DNA from: Nilaparvata lugens
Taxonomy: Eukaryota > Arthropoda > Insecta > Hemiptera > Delphacidae
DNA length: 64,000 nt
Reading direction: 5' to 3'
Assembly (NCBI RefSeq): GCF_014356525.2
Contig: NC_052505.1
Span: 6,148,794-6,212,793 of the forward strand
This document shows positions 48,941-58,988 of this stretch, piece after piece. The notes below the pieces were generated by a model. It had not been told where the DNA came from and ran no database searches. It saw only the letters and a list, made by a program, of their open reading frames with translations. A program made the position numbers and the translations under genes. Position 1 is the first letter of the stretch. Every line of letters begins with the position of its first letter.

Positions 48941-49502
48941 TAAGATGAGTGTGCACTAGGTCGGTGGAGCAGCTCGGTGCCACGCGGCGCGGCGCGCAGG
49001 AGAGCGGAAAATAGAAGGTCGTGCACTGCGAGCGACTTGGACTTGTTATTTGTGACGTAGATTTGTCAATTGCGATTTGGATTGAGACATAGTTGTCTAA
49101 GTTAGATTGGAGTTCTGATTGGAGTCAGTTCTAATTTGAGGGTGTGATAAAGTGGTAAGACGTTAGTGATGGGTGACTCAGATGAAGAATTGTTATTTTT
49201 GGCAGTTGTGGATGAAACAGAAAAATAGGAACTATCAAGGAAAAAAGAGAAAATGTTGGTACATCCCATTAACTTAGGTGATTATTGATTAGTATGTGAA
49301 CTGGAGGGCGACAGAACAGCAGGCTGTTTACTAAAGCAGAGGTCGGAAACAGCCGAGCCCTTACGAAATTACCAAAGCGCGGGAAATTTCCTACCTACTC
49401 TCCGTGCACTAGATTCGCGGCGCGGATTTCGAAAAGTATCTGGACTTTTCAGGGTCGGAACGTCGGAACCACGTCGCGCTCCCAGTGCACGGAGGTACAC
49501 TT
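48941..49502 (+). mobile_element. PIF/Harbinger-like non-autonomous remnant
   Basis: GC-rich ends carry inverted GTGCACT(A/G)GG motifs: TAAGATGAGTGTGCACTAGG at the left, and CCCAGTGCACGGAGGTACAC at the right. Further GTGCACT words lie inside (49020 and 49404). The interior contains the start of a Harbinger-type transposase frame (49169-49288) but not its catalytic part, so the copy is internally deleted. The TIR assignment is approximate. A TAA at the left end fits the family's 3-bp target preference, but no matching right-hand triplet is secure. Confidence 0.6.
49169..49288 (+). pseudogene. Harbinger-type transposase N-terminus, broken
   Basis: The frame starts MGDSDEELLFLAVVDETEK, stops at TAG (49226-49228), and resumes in the same frame as ELSRKKEKMLVHPINLGDY before TGA. 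An acidic start, then a Leu-rich helix, then a basic Lys/Arg stretch leading to V-H-P-I-N is the pattern at the start of many PIF/Harbinger transposases. The DDE nuclease domain and the usual RMS motif region are absent. In-frame stop and truncation make it non-functional. The identification is by pattern memory; a protein search would settle it. Confidence 0.6.
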
Positions 49503-50219
49503 GATCACATGTATATAATTCCAGGTCGAAAATATTGACGTTCGAAGGAGACTCCTTTTCCTTTTATATAATCCTTAAATTGCAAAATTTCAAAAAACCT
49601 TATATATATATACGTCGTAAAACACAGTAGTTATAAATTATAATAAGCCTAGCATCGACTGAAAAGAAGTGAAATGCGCGTGTTATTGATCAATACGAAG
49701 ACGAAGATTATGAGAGGGAGGATTACTGCTACCCCTTCCGCTGAACTTGAAGATCCTCGTGTTCTTGGCGCATAAGTCTGTACTCACCTTAAGATATGTT
49801 CGAATCATCTGTTACTAGATTACAGTATATAACTCACTAACAAACTTATAGTGTAACTTACACTTAGTGTAGATGTAATATCTCTGTATTTTGAATCAAG
49901 TATTATGTTGTATATATTTGACTCTTGTATTGTATCTGAGGACATCAGATATGACTGCAATAAAGTTTCTATTCTATATTTTTTGCTGAAATCGATTGAT
50001 GCTCAGCTGTGTGAAGAATCTTCTATTGTGGTGCATCGATTCGAAGTGCATCGGTCAGAACTACTGGCAAGTTTCAGTTTCTATATTCGTATGAATGGAT
50101 GACAAGCTGTTCCGCAGAGCACATACTGGACTAGCAACATCGTACATCGACATTATTTCATCAATCAAACTGGATAAACCGGTGACGTCATACCGGCTGT
50201 GAAAAGTTCAATGGAATTT
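49503..50219. other. AT-rich DNA
   Basis: Nothing supported. AAGGTGAGTA on the minus strand (about 49783-49792) is a strong splice-donor match, but no coding exon leads to it. Confidence 0.3.
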
Positions 50220-50700
50220 GAATTGAGGTTGTAGTGGTGCATCAAGTTGCACCCACAAGTGTGGCCGGACCGTCGACCGGATTTGAATTTTCTGTCCGGC
50301 AGAAAATAAAAGCGTGCGGAAAATAGGAACCGCGTTGTCGAGCGACGAGTGGTCGGCCTTGACTGTGACTAACGGCGTCCAGCGTAGAAAAGGTTTTGGT
50401 TGCCTTCAACTGGAAAATCGGGTTCTTGTATTCGAGCAACCCATTGCTGATGCAGATCTGGTTTCGAAAATGCATCCCACCCGACCGGAAACCCACAGCC
50501 TTACCCAAAACGGGTTCAAATTTTGCGCCACCTCTCATGATGCACTTGTAACCAAAACAGCTTCACAAAAAAGTTGGTGTCTCTTCTATCATAGCTACCT
50601 GTCCAGACTGGTACCAGAATACATTTTCAGCAAGCACCAAAATAGCAATTCATTATTACCTTGTCTGACCAACTTTTTGCACTTTTTCTAGTTTGTCGAA
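50220..50700 (+). other. GC-richer patch with the longest open frame (125 codons)
   Basis: The plus-strand frame 50314-50691 opens with an ATG and is the longest in the window, yet a 98-codon frame overlaps it on the other strand (50242-50538), which is typical of compositional openness. The first two thirds are GC-richer and balanced in composition (for example RVLVFEQPIADADLV); the last third is AT-rich. No domain is recognised. Inverted similarity between 50227-50240 (GTTGTAGTGGTGCA) and 50540-50556 is weak. It could be a host exon, a decayed element or chance. Confidence 0.25.
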
Positions 50701-51320
50701 GCTTTGAAGTGAAGTTCATATCAGCAAAGAAGGAAATTACTAATCAGTACAAGTTGAGTGCTCATTGAGGACCATTCACTATCTACGATTCACTGGCTTT
50801 TTTTGTCCTATCAGCATCAGGGGAACAGACGATATTTTCTAGTGAACATAGGAGAAAATAGTGAAATTGGCAATGAGATGAATTCATATTCTAGCTTTGA
50901 TCTTTCTATTTGAGATCTCGCCATTTAATGCGATTCTCATAGTTTATAGACGAGTAACCCATTGAAAATGGATGCATTATGAAATAAATACCAGTGGAAT
51001 CTATCTATGAATTTCTGTTCACACTCAATTCTTTCAAACACATCCGACAGACCTATTTGATAATTTACATTATTGAACTTCCATTTGAAACGCTTAATTC
51101 ACCCCTAGAATCTCCACAGACGCTACAACCCCATTGGATTGTCAAATATGAAATGATTTTAAAACTTCGGTGGTCAACTTCGGTCAGATGGAGAACTTTT
51201 TTGGGTCAAAATTTGAAACTGAAATTCAATTTTATTCATAGAAAATGAATATGGAACTGAAATAAAGTGATGTTATTACTCGACTAATGAATATAATGCT
51301 TATATTGATAGGATTTTGGG
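50701..51320. other. AT-rich DNA
   Basis: No gene or repeat recognised. Confidence 0.4.
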
Positions 51321-51794
51321 GGTGACCGGAACTTTGGGACCAGGAATTTTGGAAAAAAACTAGGAAGAGGAATTTTGGGACCAAGTCTGGGGTCCCTACC
51401 TGCGAGGTGATTAGCAAACGATAGTCGGCCCTTTTGACAGGTTCACAACAATCTATTTTCATTACTGACATCTTCGGAAGGCCTCTCTTCCCAAATGTTA
51501 TCAGATCTGAGTTTCTTGATTTCTTGAAACTAGAAATTCATATTTTCCTGATCAAGTAGCGAAAATAGTAGTTTAGCTTCAAAATCTGAATAAATAAACA
51601 CATGAAGTATATTGAATAAATATTTATACATAGTTGAATAGCACTACAACTGGGTCGCTAATTCTATATGTTCAACGCCCTTGTGTTTCCAACAACCTGT
51701 TGGAGACACCTGATTCTTACCTGCGAAGACCCATCCCCTCTTATGTCGGAACCCTTTAAAAGGTATGTCCTAAAAAGTATTGATCCCAAAGTTA
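51321..51794 (-). repeat. Repeat family B, inverted copies
   Basis: 51321-51344 is the exact 24-base reverse complement of 48641-48664 (core ACCGGAACTTTGGGACC). 51738-51794 is the reverse complement of the TACTTTTT...GGGTTCCGACATAAG part of the 48.4- and 48.6-kb copies. TACCTGCGA occurs next to both inverted pieces (51397 and 51718). Confidence 0.8.
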
Positions 51795-51810
51795 TATCAG
51801 CGATTTTGGC

Positions 51811-52864
51811 TACATGGTGAGCCACAGAAATTAACGCAGTGATAATCTCAAGTGAGATAGCAAATCTCGACTAGTTGCCTTTTCATATTTTATTTTCGGA
51901 ATTTCAATTTATCCATATTACTTCTCGATAATTCCATATAGATTAGAATATCATAGTCTGTTTACAAATAATATTATCTGTATTGTAACAGCATTCTTCA
52001 TGTGCGAAGAATTTGACCTACAATCTTGAACCTAAGTTTTGATGAGTCCGTATACAGCAAGGTGGACCAGTTACACGACCTCTCGTTTGTCTAGCATTAT
52101 AATATCGGAGTGATATGAGGGGAGATAACTCAAGTATGCTGTAGAACAGACTTCTAAACACAAGCTCTTCTCCTGACCTGTGATGCTCTCTCGCTAATCC
52201 GTTCACAGCATTCACAATCAAGCTTAATGTTATTGAATAAATATATATTTTATCTTTGAATACATTTATATGACATTGGTTTATAAGTATTTTAAACCAA
52301 TTACACGAAGGAGAGTTCCACCATATTCATGGTAGATGGAATAAAGTGTGTGTTGCCATTCTCTTTTTGTCGTGTGCAGGAAAAGAGCCAGCAAAACTTT
52401 GGCGTTCTACAGCCATAATAATAATTAATAATAACGGCCTTCTTCGGATGAAGAACGAACTTTGGAATTATAGAAAAAAACTTGTTAGCCATAACCTTAT
52501 TTATTTTTCTTTATGATTCCTAATAGTCTATCAACTATTTGATTTATAGATCAAGCTGAATATTGCTAGTTGGATTGTGTATGTAGTTCTGTTGATAGGT
52601 AAGTCGGACAAATTGCTTAAAATCTGAATCGGATTCATAGATCATAGAGCAGACTATTCACAATATTCTACTGGGAGAGATTGATGAAATTTTGAAACAA
52701 AAATGTTTGCAAACTCGGTCTTTGAGAACGTGACAGTCTCTTAATCGCCGTTAAATCTCTTAACCGCTCTCAATACCAGGGATATACGGAATATCCTCCC
52801 TCAATAATCTGTAATATTGCAATAAAGGGAAGAATCGGCTTATAAATGTAGGGAATAGGAAATT
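51811..52864. other. AT-rich DNA
   Basis: Frames at 52018-52221 and 52301-52492 (minus) are unrecognised. No repeat is visible. Confidence 0.4.
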
Positions 52865-52965
52865 CACGAATGATGCATTATCATGTCTGAACTACTGAAC
52901 TGATTAACTTGAAATTTTTTACATAGATTCTTAATTTACTGAGGATGGCTATAGAACTTTTTTTA
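52865..52965 (-). repeat. Dispersed repeat, inverted copy
   Basis: The reverse complement reads through AGCCATCCTCAGTAAATTAA, AATTTCAAGTTAATCAGTT and AGTAGTTCAGACATGATAA in the order seen at 34645-34745. It serves as an uninterrupted reference for the site hit by the MITE at 12.9 kb. Confidence 0.7.
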
Positions 52966-53989
52966 AACTCTTCAATATTTCAGTTTGTCAAGTTTTCAAT
53001 TAGACCCTTGAGGAACATGGGTCACCTACTAGTGCATGAATGAATTAATAGCAGGAAGCTTTACTGTAATATTTCATTGATTGAGAATTCTGTCCACTTT
53101 TACAATACTCGAGCTCTTTTCTATTCTGTATTTGAATTAAGATATTGTAAGCATACTGCTGTAGTATAGACAATGATATTTTCTTTTTAAATGCTAAGCT
53201 TCTATCATTACCACTTTTTTCCAACCACTTTAAAGATTTAATGTATGGTTATCTTAATAAACCAGACAGTAGCAAGTGGAAATTGAAAATTAAAAATTAA
53301 ATACACGGGTATTCTTACTTTAAAACTTTTCTGACTGAAAACAGTGATATATTTATTTATTCATCCTTCTTGAATAGTAATATTCACATGAATAATACTT
53401 TCTACCCACTCATCAAACATATTTTCATCTTCCTCCATCTCAAGATTTGTATCCTAGTTTGTAACATAGTTGTAAAATTTGTAATAAACTGGCAGCCTTG
53501 ATTCGAATCATTTCATGCTACACTTGAAATTCTCTTTCGCTTGTAATGTCAGAGGGAACCAAATAAATGTTTCTTCCCTTTTAATCGCATTTAAGATTTA
53601 GATAAGATATCAACGTGAGAAGGCAACATCTTAGTCCTTGAGAAGCGACAAATAATCTACAGCACATGATAAAATCATAAAATACTTGAGACTCAGATTC
53701 CAGCAATATATATTTTTCCCAAACTAATTCAAAACTTGCTACAAATCCGGGTTCTGCTTTTGACAAATAATATGCTGTTTAACAGTTATCCTGTTATCTG
53801 ATTGTTATTCATTACTTTGATGCTGTTTAACAGGTATAATCACATGGGCTTGAAACATTAAAACATTTATAGTTGAACAACACAAATTTGTTACGGTACT
53901 AAATCTTCCTAAAAACCAGGTACTGAAAAACCCACAAATAATGCAAAAATTTACACATCATAAACGTCGGCGAATAATATTAAATATCG
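52966..53989. other. AT-rich DNA
   Basis: A TGCTGTTTAACAG phrase is repeated at 53770-53783 and 53820-53833. Nothing else is visible. Confidence 0.4.
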
Positions 53990-54391
53990 GGGCACCGAGC
54001 TTCGCTCATTATTTTTATTTATTGATAAACAGAACACAGTTCTCTAAAATGATCGTGTTTATATTTCACAGCTGGCTATACGTCATCTTATGAATTATTT
54101 CGGAGATGTGATATTTTGAATTTTCACATACTCACTTTTTTACTATCCATAGATGTTTCAGCCAAGGATGAATTATCCTTTTAATGTCGTTCAGCGAGTT
54201 TTCCCAAGGATGAGACCTGGAGCAATCGAATCTTTATATTATTAACCTACTATGTTCCAAATTTCGTGAAAATCGTTGGAGCCGTTTTCGAGATCCGTTA
54301 AACATAAATAATCAGATATAAAAAAGCCAGATATAAAAATAACCAGATATATAAAAAAAGAAATTGCTCGCTTAATATAATAGGATTTATT
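53990..54391 (+). mobile_element. Retroelement-like 3' tail with CAGATATA repeats
   Basis: The stretch AAATTTCGTGAAAATCGTTG...GGAGCCGTTTTCGAGATCC (54258-54295) is the style of sequence seen at the 3' ends of insect non-LTR elements of the RTE/CR1 type. It is followed by AT-rich tandem words (CCAGATATAAAAATAA) up to about 54355. The start around GGGGCACCGAGCTTCGCTC is a guess. No reverse-transcriptase frame is present, so this is a 5'-truncated or non-autonomous copy. Confidence 0.6.
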
Positions 54392-55229
54392 CGATCCTCT
54401 TGACCTCTATATACTATATTAAATATTGATATTATGATATTAAACTTACCGTATTGACTAATACTGATAAGAAAGACAATACTATTTTTGTGTTACTGTA
54501 AAAAAATGTCTATTGCAATAAGTTTTCCTTCAATTTATCAAAAAAGACACAGCTGCGATCAGACTTTTCCAAAAGTAGCGGTGATTTTCAGTTGTATTTA
54601 TTAAAGATAGAACAGCTTATTGGAAATAAGTGCAGATCTATCTTTTTGAACACTACCTTCTGTCTAATACAGCGCTAATTTATCATAACAGCTCTCCAAT
54701 ATAGACTCCTACTTTAATATCAAAAATCAATACTCTTGTGACATTTTTTCAATTTCCAACAAGTTGTTTGTCAACTTCAGTTCTTATAGTCGTTAACTTT
54801 TTATTTTAACTTTAGCCTTATTTCAAACCCATTTTACTACAGAAGTAGGACTTTATTTCTGACTGGGAGAAAGGTGCAGTGACTTAACAATGAACGGGAA
54901 AATATTTTTCTAATAAACTCTAGAGAAAATTCAAAAATACATTATGCAATTTTCAATAATCAAGTACACAATCCAACCTACTTCTTCGTTACATCGTACA
55001 AGTAGACTTCACGTTTATTTTAATATCCTACGCAGTTGTTGAACTCATTTGTATTGCTTTTTACAGCATGACTTCACCAAGTTTGCCCTGAGATGAAGAC
55101 TTATAAACTGAAGCTGATGCTCGACATACCGACGCAAGTATGTAAACGTCGACGACGCCATGATGATGCGAAGTTGGACATGGACTGGCTGGCCATAAAT
55201 GGAACTTTAGCAGGTATTCAAAGCGAAAT
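54392..55229. other. AT-rich DNA
   Basis: Nothing recognised. Confidence 0.4.
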
Positions 55230-55460
55230 ATGAGCGCTAAAGGCCGCTACACACTGCATACGTGGAGAAGGCACGCTTGTGCGTGGTGCAATGCACCGGT
55301 GGAATTTCGGGCGGCCAGTGTGTGTCTTCCTTTTACAGACAAGCATGTAATCACATCTTGCCATTACATCTTCAATTGCAGTTGCATTGCACATTGCAGT
55401 GACCAAGACAGGGGAGCATGTGACTATGTGACGATCACAACATTCGAGCTCTAAGGTGAG
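55230..55460. other. GC-richer patch with small palindromes
   Basis: Contains the 13-base palindrome GGTGCAATGCACC (55285-55297), related TTGCATTGCACATTGCA words (55380-55400) and inverted ACACACTG/CAGTGTGTG near 55249 and 55316. A small decayed MITE is possible. Frames are open on both strands but unrecognised. Confidence 0.3.
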
Positions 55461-57016
55461 CTGAGCGCGAGATGCTCCAAGCGATATATTCTCCAGATTT
55501 ACAGAATTATTGTGAGCTTTAGGGAGCCTCTATTGTATTGTATTGTGAAGTTTAATATTTCATGGTATACTTTCATGATAAGTTTCATTCCACATGGATG
55601 CAAATAACAACTTTTCTTTCCTCTAGTATTGCTAATGTGATCTAGTATAATGTTGATGACTCAATATATACTATATTATTTTCTTTGATATTTGTAATTG
55701 TAATATTTGTTATACTGATGAGGAACTGTTAAATAATTATTTATCTCTCAACTTTGATTTAATTTTATATTATTAATTTTTGTAAATGTTACCATAGGCA
55801 ACAACATTCTTGTAACAATTATCAATGAATATATCTTATCTTATCTTAACTTTGAATAAACTTACTAGCCAGAGCTGGTGGAAATAGATTTTACTTATCG
55901 AAAGAGTAGTTTCGGAATCTATGAAACTCTAAAGATTTGTACTCTAGACAATAATTGAAAAATTGGAATCTGATTTTCGACTAATAGGGAGCCTTGAAGC
56001 TGAGCTCCAGCTTCAGCTGAAGGAGATTATCAAATAATAAGAAACCTGTGAGCTTAATTTTTGCGACAGCTACCAGCTTAGAACTAAATAATAGGGAAAC
56101 TAAGAACCAAATTTTGATCAAAGTAATGGACTATCAAATAAAAAATGAGAGCCTTTATTTGAAACGTTCCGCAAGGAAGGATCAAAGGTTATGCAATACA
56201 ATGATTTATAACTGATTAAATGTAAGTATAACATTTTGACAATAGTATTATTATGCTAATGATTCTGGGAATTCTCAATTATGAGGATTACACAATGAAC
56301 TACTTGATGAATTGATAGTGGATAGCTTTACTTACTGAGATCAGTGTTATTATAAGCGGAAGTATGAGGGCAAATTAACAGAAAAGGCTTTTTCCTCCAC
56401 CTACTGTCTAAAGTACTTACTTTACTCCCTGAAACATAATACTAAAGTGTCACTTGTCCGCTCTAGGTAGTAAAAAACAGAAAAACTCCCTAGGGAGTAA
56501 AAGTGACTCCATTTAAATAACATGGGAAGCATCTCTATTTTAAAAACTTACATGGATAGGTTAGAAGGTCTAAGCTCAGATGAGAAAGCGTAATAGAGGT
56601 GTCTGTCATTGAGTCAACTGAATTCAATACCACAACCAGAAATTTGATCAACTCATGAAATATATGTTTGTATGATATTATATTCTTAATATTAGTAGAC
56701 GATAGAAATTTATACAATTTTTAAAATATTTTATTCTATTCAAAATACCAGCCAACAAATATTTTTGATCTGCATTCTGCAATTCAAATCTGAAACGCGT
56801 GATCTGGAGTCAGCCATTTTTGGTAGCCCAGCTGATACACTTGGCCGATAGATAGCGCAATCAGCAGTGCCTATCAGACGACCGGTTTCTACGTTTTAGA
56901 TTTTAGGTTATGTTGTTAGGAAACAATGTCACAAATACGTAAGTTATTAGAATGATTTAATTTGCAGTTTCTATAAAAAAATGTAGATGGAGGAAAAATG
57001 TTGTGTACATCACGAG
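55461..57016. other. AT-rich DNA with short GC-richer patch
   Basis: No gene is supported. The patch 56800-56890 is GC-richer without recognisable content. Confidence 0.4.
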
Positions 57017-57112
57017 CGAAAAATACTTTTTCTCCCTCAGGAAAATTGTTGCCCTCGGCTTCGCCTCGGGCTTCAAACTTTTTCCCTCAGGGAGAAAAAG
57101 TCGTACTTTTCA
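57017..57112. mobile_element. GC-hairpin foldback, copy 1
   Basis: The ends (ACTTTTTCTCCCTCAGG on the left, CCCTCAGGGAGAAAAAGTCG on the right) form an imperfect inverted repeat around a central GCCCTCGGCTTCGCCTCGGGC. The centre pairs except for a two-base mismatch in the middle of its stem. The architecture matches the foldback at 58.2 kb. Confidence 0.65.
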
Positions 57113-58013
57113 CTCTAGATATACAAATAACTATTTCCAACGCCCTGCCTCTTATAATACAGTATTTACATTTTAACGCCAGCCAAAGAGGTACTTCTCA
57201 TTTATCAGAGAGAGAATTTTAATGATGTTTGAGCAAATATGGTGGAGAATGGAAGAAAAGAGAGAGAGAGAGTATGAGAGTGAATGAGAGAGAGGTGGGC
57301 AAAGAAATCAATTTCTATTTGAATCCCAATTTTCCTCGTATAAGGACAGAAGGTGTACGAAAGATGCAAAGAAAATTGAAGGATTATTTATGACCACAAT
57401 CACCACTATAACAATCATTCTTAATTCTCGTGGCGGGAGGATGTGCTGCAGGCATGCAAATTTCGAATATCACAGATCTTCCCTCCCCCTGACTTCACAC
57501 CAGTGTACCCTCCTGAACCCCCCCCCCTGCGCTTCATCAAAATACAACACCTTAACAGCAACTCTAATTACAAGGCGCGGCTTCAATGTCGTTACCCACA
57601 TTTATCTTGATCTGTACTCTTGAGCTGCACCCTCAAAAACGTAAGCTCTATTCACGTCTCGAACCCGGCCGGCTACCGCCTCCTAAAAAATTAATCGCTT
57701 TTTTGAGTAGATGCATGTGCGATCATGGCACCTTCGTCTCTACTCTGGCCTATCATTTCAAAAAACAAAAGCTCTATATAGGATAATGAATGGACAACCT
57801 TGATAGTTTTTCGTGGCTGGAATAATCTATAGAGGTAAATAAAACTATGATAACATTCAATTAGAATATTATAATAGAGACCAAAAATACTAAGAACTAC
57901 AGCAGAATATCGAGAATATGAATATAAAAAGGTTCTAGTCTTTGGATAGGAATTGAATTTGGATGTTTGCAAAATTGAAACTGTGCTGAACTGAGTTTCA
58001 AATGTTGAATACT
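57113..58013. other. Mixed DNA with GA microsatellite and poly-C run
   Basis: A GA-rich microsatellite-like tract lies at about 57254-57296 and a C run at 57518-57527. Frames at 57390-57623 and 57586-57786 are unrecognised. Confidence 0.4.
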
Positions 58014-58195
58014 GAAAATTATAGTTTTATTTCTGAGAGGATGTCTACATACAAGTATAATGTACAGTATAGTATGGAGTATTCATCAATACTCAAAATG
58101 TATCTATTTTGAAAATAAGGTTTTGGAGAATAATACCAATGCTTTCACAGTTTCACAAATTGAAGGACTGAAAAGATGTAGAAGTCATACTGAAA
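58014..58195 (+). repeat. 182-bp direct repeat, left copy
   Basis: Matches 58807-58988 with about four differences by eye (two within the 170-base core). TACTGAAAATTAT occurs at the start of this copy and at the end of the right copy, so the original single unit was probably bounded by that 13-base direct repeat, which could have mediated duplication. Confidence 0.95.
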
Positions 58196-58198
58196 TAG

Positions 58199-58340
58199 TA
58201 TATTTCGCACCTAGAGCAGAAAATGAGATTTTTCCAGCTCGAAATCGGTTTTCAAGTCCGAGGCCGTAGGCCGAGGACTAGAAAAGATTGAGAGCTGGAA
58301 AAACATTTTTGCCCGTGGTGCGAACGATATTTTTCGCCAC
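58199..58340. mobile_element. GC-hairpin foldback, copy 2
   Basis: The left end (TATTTCGCACC, then GATTTTTCCAGCTCG) is inverted relative to the right end (GAGCTGGAAAAACA, then GGTGCGAACGATATTT). The centre GTCCGAGGCC-GTA-GGCCGAGGAC is a GC hairpin with the same two-base mid-stem mismatch as the copy at 57.05 kb. It lies inside the 611-bp insert between the direct repeats. Confidence 0.75.
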
Positions 58341-58402
58341 ACTACAGGTATTGCTGACAAAATAAATAAAGAATACAAAATAAAGAATACAAAATAAAGA
58401 AT

Positions 58403-58534
58403 ACTCGTTAAGCTATCGTACATATCTCTTGATTTTAGTGGTAGAAGATTTGCAGTCAGGATTTCAGATTCCTTTAAAATTTCACTTGGAATACCACAGT
58501 CATCTTCAAGCATTTTTGAAAATTCGGAATGCAC
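58403..58534 (-). pseudogene. Possible recombinase-like N-terminal fragment
   Basis: The frame opens at ATG (58532-58534) and its first 43 residues look coding, with LLPLKSRDMYDSL near the end. A Leu-(Leu)-Pro-x-Lys-Ser-x-x-x-Tyr phrase of this kind introduces the N-terminal helical (SAM-like) domain in several eukaryotic tyrosine-recombinase-type proteins, including Crypton-like elements. After that point the frame runs into the AAAATAAAGAATAC array and becomes hydrophobic low-complexity sequence, continuing open to 58211, so the rest of the domain is missing. The family link is a hypothesis from one short phrase. Confidence 0.3.
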
Positions 58535-58607
58535 TAATCAACAATAAATAATTGAATAAAACTGGTTGCGAAGCGAATTAGTTTGATTCGAAACTGGAAC
58601 TGAAATC

Positions 58608-58829
58608 ATGGCGACTTCAGCTGATGATGAAAGTGGACACTCGCCCGATCTAGCGGATGACTTATTAACTACTTCCATGAGCGGCTGGAAAGAGACAACT
58701 TTCTGGCCTAGACCGGAAAAGAAACCCTTTTCTGACGTCGTCTGCAAACAAGGTCTTTCAGATCTACGTAGGGACTGGAAAACAGCTGCTTTCTGTGCAG
58801 TGTGGCGAAAATTATACTTTTATTTCTGA
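58608..58829 (+). other. Open frame of 73 codons, coding-like
   Basis: It begins at an ATG in a favourable context (GAAATCATGG). Composition is coding-like: an acidic start (ADDESGHSPDLADD) followed by SGWKETTFWPRPEKK and a Trp-rich end. It runs out of the insert into the right 182-bp repeat, where it stops. It diverges from the frame at 58403-58534 with a 73-base gap, so they could share a promoter. No family is recognised. Confidence 0.3.
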
Positions 58830-58988
58830 GAGGATGTCTACATACAAGTATAATGTACAGTATAGTATGAAGTATTCATCAATACTCAAAATGTATCTGT
58901 TTTGAAAATAAGGTTTTGGAGAATAATACCAATGCTTTCACAGTTTCACAAATTGAAGGACTGAAAAGATGTAGAAGTCATACTGAAA
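58807..58988 (+). repeat. 182-bp direct repeat, right copy
   Basis: Near-identical partner of 58014-58195, at an offset of 793 bases. It is followed by ATTATATTCTTTG, whereas the left copy is interrupted after CATACTGAAA. Confidence 0.95.

Larger units (their letters stand above)
58196..58806. mobile_element. 611-bp insert between direct repeats
   Basis: It separates the two 182-bp copies. The part 58334-58811 is bounded by an inverted TTTTCGCCACACT / AGTGTGGCGAAAA pair. It contains a 14-bp AAAATAAAGAATAC tandem array (about 58359-58404) and two divergent open frames, at 58403-58534 (minus) and 58608-58829 (plus), separated by 73 bases. It looks like a small composite element or remnant. Confidence 0.6.

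Noticed and set aside
58014..58988. Small LTR retrotransposon or TRIM
   Set aside because: The repeats lack TG...CA ends, no primer-binding site follows the left copy and no polypurine tract precedes the right copy.
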